From Helicobacter sp. (GTDB lineage Bacteria > Campylobacterota > Campylobacteria > Campylobacterales > Helicobacteraceae), in contig JALEPE010000080.1 of assembly GCA_022766795.1 (NCBI GenBank), forward strand, positions 1 through 9,045: a DNA stretch of 9,045 nucleotides, in the 5' to 3' direction. Shown here in pieces: positions 1 through 6,250 of the stretch. How positions within the stretch are numbered: the first letter of the stretch is position 1; every line of letters starts with the position of its first letter. A model generated the notes under the pieces. The model saw only the letters and a list, made by a program, of their open reading frames with translations. It was not told where the DNA came from and ran no database searches. The position numbers and the translations under genes are program-made.

Positions 1-2
1 CA

Positions 3-359
3 AAAATAAAATTAAATAAAGAAAAAGATACAGAAAATATAAAAGAATATATTGAAATTTATAAAAGTTCTGAAAAAATAAACGAATATTCTTATTTCTT
101 ATTATGGCAGTATTATTTGCAAAACAAAGAATATGAAAAAGCAGATGAAAATAGAGATAAGTTTTTTTATATAAGTGAGTATTTACAAAAAGAATATCAC
201 ATGCTTGCGCCTATTAAAAATATAAATAAAAACTTTGAATTTATAAAGCTACTTAAAAACGAAAGCTTAATAAATAATTATCAAGATAATCATCTCTTAA
301 TTTGTGAAAGAAAAAATCTAAAGGAAATTAGCACAGTTACTTATCTAGCTATAAAATAA
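3..359 (+). CDS. C-terminal part of an unrecognised AT-rich protein (5' end outside window)
   Basis: The frame is open from base 3 to a TAA at 357-359, giving 118 residues with no start needed inside the window. The TTG at 117 is probably only an internal leucine codon, because the frame continues upstream without a stop. The stretch is rich in Lys, Asn, Glu, Ile and Tyr, with charged helical-looking segments such as KEKDTENIKEYIEIYKSSEK and an aromatic patch FLLWQYYLQNKEYEKA. There is no signal peptide, membrane segment or catalytic motif that I recognise. G+C in bases 1-360 is about 20% by my count, visibly lower than the rest of the window, which suggests horizontally acquired or fast-evolving DNA. 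Function unknown. That it is coding is likely from the long open frame, but AT-rich composition alone makes lysine- and asparagine-rich frames common. Confidence 0.55.
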   Translation, partial: KIKLNKEKDTENIKEYIEIYKSSEKINEYSYFLLWQYYLQNKEYEKADENRDKFFYISEYLQKEYHMLAPIKNINKNFEFIKLLKNESLINNYQDNHLLICERKNLKEISTVTYLAIK

Positions 360-383
360 CTATACTGATTAAAATTCAAAGAC

Positions 384-409
384 AATTCTAGAATTCCCCA
401 AATTCCCCA
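384..409. repeat. 12-bp palindrome followed by a 9-bp tandem repeat
   Basis: Bases 384-395 read AATTCTAGAATT, a perfect palindrome. AATTCCCCA then occurs twice head to tail at 392-400 and 401-409, the first copy overlapping the palindrome. The element lies just upstream of a -10 box at 421-426, where a regulator could bind. It could equally be chance in AT-rich DNA. Seen directly; the regulatory role is only an inference. Confidence 0.4.
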
Positions 410-420
410 CAATTTTCAGC

Positions 421-426
421 TATAAT
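421..426 (+). promoter_or_regulatory. Sigma70-type -10 box TATAAT
   Basis: A perfect TATAAT lies 35 bases upstream of an ATG at 461, and AAAAAGG (448-454) stands as a ribosome binding site. Transcription would begin near 433. There is no good -35 hexamer, only AT-rich DNA, as is usual in Helicobacter and Campylobacter promoters. The signal looks intact although the gene it should drive is cut off after 23 codons. Confidence 0.5.
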
Positions 427-460
427 TCTGCCAAAATACCACAAAACAAAAAGGCACAAA

Positions 461-532
461 ATGTCATCACTCACAAACGCTCGCATAACCGCACGCTCAA
501 AACTTCAAAGCATAATCGAGACCAATGCGTGA
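461..532 (+). pseudogene. 5' stub of a truncated gene with intact promoter and ribosome binding site
   Basis: An ATG at 461 sits 6 bases after AAAAAGG and opens a 23-codon frame (begins MSSLTNARITARSKLQSII) ending at TGA 530-532. The codons look like ordinary protein coding and are less AT-rich than the upstream DNA. The frame ends where recognisable virB11 sequence begins on the other strand (about base 526 onward), so the last codons are probably virB11 DNA read backwards. The simplest reading is the 5' end of a resident gene cut off by the rearrangement that brought in the type IV fragment. I do not recognise the gene. A genuine 23-residue peptide is possible but less likely. Confidence 0.4.
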
Positions 533-1096
533 ATTATGCTTAGATTCCCCACGTGTCCTGTATTACAAATTCTAAGGAATGTAAAGGTATTTCTAATATC
601 AATCTCACCTAAGAATAATCTATCGGGTCTTAAACGCATTGCGTTATTGATTGCCTCTGCATAGGAATAGATTTCATTCTCCGTCTTTGGCACTGCAAGT
701 TGTGTTTTATTTGGATTTTCAATATGTAATTCTTGAGAATCCTCAATCGTTACGATTCTCTCATCTAATGGAATCTCACCTATTAAAGAATCTAAAAAAC
801 TTGTTTTTCCGCTTCCTGTTCCACCGCTTACAAGCGTATTGCGCTTTTTTCTAACAATATTTCTAATTTTTTCATAAGTGATACCTTTTTCTAGGCATAA
901 CTGCCCTAAAACAAAGCTTTATAGCGGGAATTGTTCCTTGCTTGGAATCCTAATATACAAAGCAACTTCACTACTAAAGAGCGCGCTTTTGTATTGTGCT
1001 TGGACACGATAACGCAAAAAGGGTTCTAGCACACTTAGAGCATTATTTAAAAGCAGGGAATTATTCATTAGTTGCCTCTTCTCTTTGTTCTTTCAT
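505..1096 (-). pseudogene. virB11: VirB11-type ATPase, degenerate
   Basis: VirB11 is the hexameric traffic ATPase at the inner-membrane base of type IV secretion machines. Read from 1068 downward, the frame gives MNNSLLLNNAL..., then RVQAQYKSALFSSEVALYIRIPSK (split here: RVQAQYKSAL and VALYIRIPSK), a Walker A SGGTGSGKTS, an Asp box DERIVTIEDSQEL, RPDRLFLGEI (Walker B), and the His box NTGHVGNLSIIHA. Lesions: (a) an in-frame TAA at 919-921 just before SFVLGQLCLEKG, where a GAA codon would fit; (b) only about 20 residues lie between the N-terminus and the RVQ strand, so most of the N-terminal domain (some 75-80 residues in HP0525-like proteins) is missing; (c) homology ends at IHA near 526, losing the whole C-terminal part. 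The good ribosome binding site AAAGGAG is placed for an ATG at 1096, which opens only 11 codons (MKEQREEATNE) before a stop. The original start may have been 1096, with a further one-base slip near 1063. Identity is certain from motifs; function is lost. Confidence 0.9.
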
Positions 1097-1106
1097 TTGT
1101 TCTCCT

Positions 1107-2332
1107 TTAATCTACAAAGTATTTCATCAACACTTCATTGTTTTTAGGCTTTGAAAACCACATTGGTTGGCACAATAAAGATTCTGCTACCACTTTTGAT
1201 TTCAATGGTGGGTTGAATCTGCTGACTTCTTGAGATAATATCTTGTACAATAGTGTTAATATCGCTTTTTGCTTGGGAATAGACTTCCTCTGAATAGCCA
1301 TTATTGGTATTATCAATCTTACCCGCAACACTAAGCAATAGCACATTTGTAAGCGTGGAGATTCCATAAGGAATGCCATATCTTTCTAAAAATTTGTTAT
1401 TCACACTTCCTACTGCCCCACTCATTCCCATATTATCTGCTACAATGGCATCGGTTAAGAGGATATTTATTCCTTGAGACGTGATAATCTCTCTCCATTT
1501 AATCTCTAAACGTTTTTGTCCCATTTTCACTTCATTGTTGTAAAATCCTATTGCCTTGCTTCCTCTAGGAATCAACACTACCTCTCCCATAGAAGCATAA
1601 ATATCTTGTTCAATTTGAGCTGTTATGATTCCGCTTAAATCACTAGAGATTGCACTTATTAAAAGAGCTGGAATTAATCGTCCTGCACGAATGCTTCTAT
1701 AAAACTTATGCTCATTGGTGCTAATATCTAGTGATTTTTGATTAGAAAAGCCATCACTTCCAAATTTAGAATTTTGATTGAAAGTGTTGATTTCCCCATT
1801 TCTCTCGCTTAAAATAGAGGCTCTTAAAAGTGCTTTTAATTTTTGTTCCTCTGTAAAGTTGCACTTCTTTAGCAATTTGTTGATTTTGCGCCTTAAGCTT
1901 TTCCTCTTGTTCTTGAGTTTTTCTTAATTGTTCTTGTGCTTTTTCCTCCTCGCTTTGTTCTTGCTCTTTTGTTTCTTGGGTGCTCATTTGTTCTTTTGCC
2001 TGTTCTTTTGCGTTTTCATCCTCAATTAAAGAAAAAATTTTTTGCAACGTCTCCTTTTTATTTGGTTGCCTTTTACCCGCTTTGTAAATGTAATCATCAA
2101 CAGGAAACTTAGTATCAAAGAGGTGTTGCAAATTTTCTTTGTGGATTTTAGAATCCTTAAAATCTTGCTTTTTAATCTCTTGTCCTTCTTGCATTTGCTT
2201 TATCACTTCTTTCGCTTTTGTTTGTGCGTCTTGGTCGGATTTTAAAATATCCTCTGCAAAGAGTGGTTGCAAGAGCAAAGAATGAGATAAAAAACAAGAA
2301 ATGAATGGCATATTTTTCATTGAGGAAGTCAT
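1107..2332 (-). pseudogene. virB10: VirB10/ComB10/TrbI-type channel protein, two frameshifts
   Basis: VirB10 spans the envelope and links the inner-membrane ATPases to the outer-membrane channel of type IV systems. The frame starts at ATG 2332, overlapping the virB9 stop (ATGA). The first part has a hydrophobic stretch, then a charged Lys/Glu/Gln-rich helical region. Near 1855-1857 an extra T in TTT shifts the frame. The next frame (to 1144) carries the conserved C-terminal domain: RSIRAGRLIPALLISAISSD, AQIEQDIYASMGEVVLIPRG, KMGQKRLEIKWREIIT, RYGIPYGISTLTN and SGSRIFIVPTN, closely resembling H. pylori ComB10 as I know it. Near 1154-1157 a missing base shifts the frame again; without that lesion it would end SKPKNNEVLMKYFVD at TAA 1107-1109. 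The virB11 ribosome binding site follows at once, so the genes formed an operon. The N-terminal hydrophobic segment is also open in a neighbouring frame (FYDFLNEKYAIHFLFFISFF), so a third lesion near 2270-2290 is possible. Confidence 0.9.
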
Positions 2333-3450
2333 AAAAGTTTTCTGTGAGTTTTAGAATATTTGTGATTGGAATGACTATCAATCGTTGGTTCTAAATTCGC
2401 ATTTGCTTCTTTTTCTTTTGTGGGCTTAGGCTGTTTGGAATCTACTCTCTCTACACACATAAGAATCCCCGCTTTTAATGCTCCATTTAGGATTAATGCT
2501 CTCTGCAATGAGATAATCTCCTATAATTCTTGTCTCAATCGGGCTATCTTGCTTGTCAATCACTGCAAAAATGCTTGGCACTTGAGGCATTTTGTCTTTG
2601 GGGTATTTAAAGTAAGTAAATTTTTTATCACTAAAGATTTCTTCTGCTAATAACCACTCATTTTCTTAAGGGCTTTTTGTCTAAAGTTTCTTTGAATCTC
2701 CTCTTTTCTAACTTTAACCTTAGCAATTCCCTCCTCTAATACAAGATAATCCCTCTCTAACTCCACTTGTTTTTCAGCCTTTTGTGCTTTTGCGACTTCA
2801 TCTTGGATATACACGATTAAATCGGGATTACTTCTGTTTCTGTAATCCGTAGAAAAGAGATAGAAATTGTGGATTCTTTTATCTTTTGTGAAAATCGTTA
2901 AACTTGTATCAACGCCGATTAAGAGGGGTTTAATAGCAAGGGCATTGGAAATATTTGGAATTTCATCAATCTTAAAGCCTGTGCTATCTCCTAAAATATA
3001 ACTTTCAATTTCATTCTCAAAAATTAATGTAGTTGCCATTGCAAAGCGGGTGCGGATTTTTTGTGTTTTGTTGTTTTCAAATTCAATTTCTCTTGTGTTT
3101 TCAAATCCACTATACTTTTTCTTAAAAAAGCTTTGTTGTAAGGCATTGAGATTCTGCGCTCTTAGGGAGGCTTTTAATAAGTTTAGTTGTTCCTCGCTTA
3201 ATTCTTGGTAGTTTTGCGCGGTTTGGTAATTGTCATTATAATATTGTGTTTCACTCTGCCTAATTCTTAGATGAGAATCTACATAGTTTTTGGTGGTTTG
3301 GTCTTTTGTGGCTAAAACACTTTCGCCTGTGTTTGCGCTATTAATTGTAGATTCTACATTATTGAAGATAGATTCCTCTGCAATTAGCATACAAGAAATT
3401 AAGCTTAAGGCTAAAATTCAGCAAACTAAAAAGATGATGATTTTTTGTAT
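2329..3450 (-). pseudogene. virB9: VirB9/ComB9-type outer-membrane channel protein, multiple lesions
   Basis: VirB9 forms part of the outer-membrane core complex with VirB7 and VirB10. The restored reading begins QKIIIFLVC-ILALSLISCMLIAEES, a signal peptide, with the expected ribosome binding site AAGGAA. The start codon is ATA (3448-3450) where ATG is expected, and a TGA at 3418-3420 interrupts the signal peptide where TGG would fit. A 247-codon open stretch (2647-3390) carries a Gln/Asn-rich N-terminal region and the VirB9 core: KIRTRFAMATTLIFENEIES, IKPLLIGVDTSLTIFTKDKR and HNFYLFSTDYR. A missing A in the run at 2661-2664 shifts the frame; the next frame gives EWLLAEEIFSDKKFTYFKYP, PSIFAVIDKQDSPIETRIIG and DYLIAESINPKW, typical of the C-terminal domain. 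A lost GT unit near 2451-2459 shifts it again; the last frame (VCVERVDSKQPKPTKEKEA) ends at TGA 2329-2331, overlapping the virB10 ATG. Four independent lesions make this a clear pseudogene. Confidence 0.9.
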
Positions 3451-3452
3451 TG

Positions 3453-4214
3453 TTATTCCTTTTCCTCTTGTTTTTGTGAATCTGAATCTTGTTCTAAATC
3501 TTGGAGTTGTTGTGCAACTTCCTCTTTTTCTTGAGCCTCTTTTAAGGCTTCCTCTCTTGCTTTTTTTGCAAGTTTTAGCTCTTGTTGTCTTTCATATTGC
3601 AATCTTAAATCCTCTTGCATTTTTTCTAGTGTTTGTGTGCTTGGTTCTTCCTTGTCTGCTTCTTCACTTCTTAGATAGAATTTGCGCCATTCATTTGGGC
3701 GTTAAATTTTGAGTTTTTTAATCAAATTTACATTATTGGAGCTACTAGAGAATACTTTTAAATGATTATTGAGCTTACTTAAATCCACATTTAAAATTGC
3801 ACTCTCATTGCGCAAAGGCATTTTTAAAAGCACTTGCCTAGCGTTTTGTGTGGTGGTTTTTAAGAAATGCGTTTCGTGGTCTTGCAATCCGATTTTTTCT
3901 CTCATTTCCTCTATGGCGGATTCTGAATTTGTAGGGAATACAATGTAATTTGCGATATTGTCTAAAAATGCAGCCCCATTGTTTAGATTGTTAAAAAGTG
4001 ATAAACTTTGGAATCCAAAGCACATTACTCCTCCGATTTTTCGCACTTCCAAAATCGCTTCTAGAATTTTTTCACTCATTACAGGGTCATTTAGATAATC
4101 CTTTAACTCATCAATGAAGCAAAAGAATCCTTTTTTCTCTGTATGGTTTTTGGCTTGGTTTTTGAGTTTGTGAAAGAGATAAATCGCACTCAAAGAGGCT
4201 AGTTTTTTTATTAT
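3453..4214 (-). pseudogene. virB4: VirB4-type ATPase, C-terminal fragment with nonsense codon
   Basis: VirB4 is the largest type IV secretion ATPase. Only the end of the protein remains. The first recognisable part reads SAIYLFHKLKNQ, then the Walker B region GFFCFIDELKDYL, a RecA-type helicase segment VRKIGGVMCFGFQSLSLF, NYIVFPTNSESAIEEM, and VDLSKLNNHLKVFSSSSNNV. Walker A and everything before it (several hundred residues in full VirB4) are missing; similarity stops near 4200 and the frame closes at TAA 4215-4217. An in-frame TAA at 3702-3704 interrupts the C-terminus, but the same frame continues as RPNEWRKFYLRSEEADKEEP and a charged coiled-coil-like tail to TAA 3453-3455, 82 codons in all. 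The nonsense codon probably replaced GAA, CAA or AAA. The stop is 2 bases before the position of the lost virB9 start, with AAAAGGAA inside the virB4 tail, so this adjacency is native. The 3702-4193 stretch alone might be called a 163-residue protein, but it is only a fragment. Confidence 0.85.
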
Positions 4215-4301
4215 TTAAAACTGCAAGAAATCATAAAATTTTAGATTTCAGAGCGGAGTGCAATCTTAAATATTACAATTATAGAATTTATTGCGTGTTT
4301 T

Positions 4302-4310
4302 TGCTACAAT
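4302..4310 (+). promoter_or_regulatory. Extended -10 promoter for the SIMPL gene
   Basis: TGCTACAAT fits the extended -10 pattern TGnTATAAT with one mismatch and lies 40 bases before the chosen GTG start. Upstream is AT-rich DNA with no clear -35 box. It lies inside the longer open frame that begins at 4291, which supports translation starting further downstream. A second possible -10-like box, TACAAT, occurs at 4274-4279. Confidence 0.4.
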
Positions 4311-4350
4311 TACATCAATCCAAAATGCAAAATCTCCAAAAGGAATAGTT

Positions 4351-5055
4351 GTGGAAAAGATTAGTGCAATTATTTTAGGTGTTGCTTTAGTGATTTGTAG
4401 TTTTATACTTGGCATTAGCGCAGATAAAGCCACTAAAGCCTTTCGCGCAGGGGAACGCAGTGTTGTCGTCAAAGGGCTTAGCGAAAGAGAAGTGCAAGCT
4501 GATGTGATGATTATGCCTATTCGCTTCACACGCACCAATAACGACTTAAATACTCTATACAAGGACTTAGAAAGCGATAGTCAAAAGATTTTAGAATTCC
4601 TAGAAGGACTTGGCATTGACAAAAATGATGTGAGTTTTATGCCACCAACTGTGAATGACAAACTTAGCGAGCTATATTCAGATAATCGGCAAGTTACTTA
4701 TCGTTACAGCGGTTCTGGGCGCGTAATGCTCTATACAAAAAATGTTGAGCTGGGTAGAAAAGCACTTGCAAATATCGCGCAACTTGGCTTAGATGGAATC
4801 GTAATCCGCGTGGAAAATTACGAAGTGCGCTATCTCTATACACAGCTTAACTCCATTAAACCGCCAATGATTGAGGAAGCGACAATCAGCGCAAGAGAAG
4901 CTGCACTAAAATTCGCTAAAGATTCCCAAAGCACTTTGGGCAAGATTAAAAAGGCGACACAAGGGCAGTTTAGTATTACCAACCGCGATGAAAATACACC
5001 ACACATTAAAAATGTTCGCGTTGTCTCTACCATAGAATATTACCTAGAGGATTGA
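4351..5055 (+). CDS. Membrane-anchored SIMPL-domain (DUF541) protein
   Basis: A 234-residue protein. The start chosen is GTG 4351, because AAAAGGA at 4338-4344 is 6 bases upstream and the product then opens with a membrane anchor, MEKISAIILGVALVICSFIL. The frame is also open from TTG 4291, but that start would sit inside the promoter. After the anchor comes the SIMPL domain: an N-terminal strand VVVKGLSEREVQADVMIMPI, a helical stretch with DLNTLYKDLESDSQKILEFL, a YRYSGSGRVMLYTK strand, and the terminal NVRVVSTIEYYLED. This matches the DUF541/YggE-like family, periplasmic proteins with no enzymatic motif; YggE has been linked to oxidative stress defence, but the role here is unknown. The C-terminus is complete and no lesion is seen. 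The gene lies immediately beyond the virB4 breakpoint and its stop is 1 base before the glycosyltransferase ATG, so the two were co-transcribed. Confidence 0.85.
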   Translation: MEKISAIILGVALVICSFILGISADKATKAFRAGERSVVVKGLSEREVQADVMIMPIRFTRTNNDLNTLYKDLESDSQKILEFLEGLGIDKNDVSFMPPTVNDKLSELYSDNRQVTYRYSGSGRVMLYTKNVELGRKALANIAQLGLDGIVIRVENYEVRYLYTQLNSIKPPMIEEATISAREAALKFAKDSQSTLGKIKKATQGQFSITNRDENTPHIKNVRVVSTIEYYLED

Positions 5056-5056
5056 G

Positions 5057-6177
5057 ATGAAATCTAAAATAATCGGCGTGATTATCCCCATTTATAATAC
5101 GGATTTTACTTTTTTAAAAGAATGTATTGAAATGTTTTAGCGCAAACTTACACACACCTTGAAATTTGCTGCATTGATGATGGTAGCACACAAAAGGAAT
5201 GCTTGGAGCTGTGCAAGAAATATTGTCGCACTGATACGCGTATCACGCTAATCCATAAAGAAATTAATGGATGCCCGAGCTTGTGCAAGAATGTCTAAAC
5301 TGCGCTAAAAACGTAGATGTCGTATGGTTTAACCCTTTGCAAGTTTATACAACAAAAACCGATACCAAACACTACTGCACAACACAAGATGATTCTATTT
5401 TCATAAAAGAAGGCGGTATTCAGCTACAAAAAATGGGTGGATTATGCGCGCAAGGTAGATGAATTTGAAAAAGCAATACCATTTGTTTGGCAATTTTTTA
5501 TTGATTTTAATTACCTCAAGAGAATCCAACTAAAATTCATCAATCAATGCGCTATGCAAGACAATCGTTTTAGTGTGGAGTTACTCTACCAAGCACACAA
5601 GATTTATGTGCTACCAAAGAAGCTTATTTATTATAGAAGCTGTGATTGTAGCACGACAAATTCTACACTTGAGAAAGATAAGAATGCGCCACACTTCTTT
5701 GATGTCGGCAAAGAATTGGGCGAGAATAAAAAAGTTGCACACGGGCTATTTGTAGCACTAAGCAACTATGTGCTAAAGCTACACTGGCAAGACTTCATCG
5801 CTAAACACCAAAATCTCTATGGAATCACAACGATTAGCGCACGCTTGCTTCAACAATTCCATAACGCTTATACACAATGTTTATTTCTCCCTTATACTAA
5901 TACAGAACAACATTTGCGTTTGTGTTTTAATCTATTGTTGCATTTAAACAAAAACTACAAACAATTTCACCCATTTGCGAATCTTAATACTGCTCTAGAA
6001 ATTGGGGAGACGAAAAATACCAACGATGAAGTGGCGCAGTTTATGCTTGATATTTTATATTTAGAAAATGGAATCGTAATACAAAAAAATATATTCATTA
6101 AAGCGTTACAAGCGCGCATTCAAGAATTAGAAACGCAAAATTCGGAATTACTTTTAGAAAATCTACAAGATGAGTGA
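5057..6177 (+). pseudogene. Family 2 glycosyltransferase, two frameshifts and an internal deletion
   Basis: ATG 5057 follows AGAGGA (5046-5051). The start MKSKIIGVIIPIYNTDFTFL is the GT-A nucleotide-binding entry of GT2 enzymes. After 28 codons a lost base changes the expected IESVLAQTY to IEMF and TAG 5138-5140. In the next frame ICCIDDGSTQKECLELCKKY, the second Asp-containing nucleotide-binding strand, is intact up to HKEING at about 5270. There the text jumps straight to MPELVQECLNCAKNVDVVWF in another frame: the usual NGG...ARN helix and the DXD metal-binding motif (typically DSDDW) are missing, a deletion I estimate at 75-90 bases. An extra A in a run of six at 5428-5433 shifts the frame again, from IQLQK to KWVDYARKVDEF. 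The last 246 codons are open, with NYLKRIQLKF, YVLPKKLIYYR and a C-terminal coiled coil ALQARIQELETQNSELLLEN. Loss of the DXD region means it cannot be active. It was probably a surface glycan or lipopolysaccharide transferase. Confidence 0.85.
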
Positions 6178-6199
6178 AATAAGCGAATAAATGGGGAAG

Positions 6200-6212
6200 G
6201 TGGGCAACCCAC
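6200..6212. terminator. Small hairpin between convergent genes
   Basis: GTGGG-CAA-CCCAC is a perfect 5-bp stem with a 3-base loop, sitting between the end of the glycosyltransferase pseudogene (plus) and the end of kdsD (minus). The position suits a shared terminator, but neither strand shows a convincing T-run after the stem, so this is weak. Confidence 0.25.
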
Positions 6213-6250
6213 AAAAGATAAAGCAAGCAGGATAAGAGTATTTAGATAAC

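Noticed and set aside
2172..2381. Alternative minus-strand frame with a membrane-like segment at the virB9/virB10 junction
   Set aside because: Not counted as a separate gene. It may be part of the true VirB10 N-terminus displaced by another frameshift, but the ATGA-coupled frame from 2332 also has a hydrophobic stretch, so the choice cannot be made here.
3290..3712. Plus-strand 140-codon hydrophobic open frame opposite virB9 and virB4
   Set aside because: It is the reverse complement of the charged virB4 tail and virB9 5' end; poly-Leu/Val/Phe content is what reversed Lys/Glu/Gln codons give. No ribosome binding site or family match.
360..4350. tRNA-associated or direct-repeat attachment sites bordering the type IV fragment
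   Set aside because: No tRNA-like cloverleaf and no direct repeat longer than a few bases was found by eye at the two edges, so integrase-type insertion is not supported by this window.
4266..4562. Minus-strand open frame opposite the SIMPL gene
   Set aside because: Overlaps the promoter and start of a clear SIMPL-domain gene and has no supporting motif.
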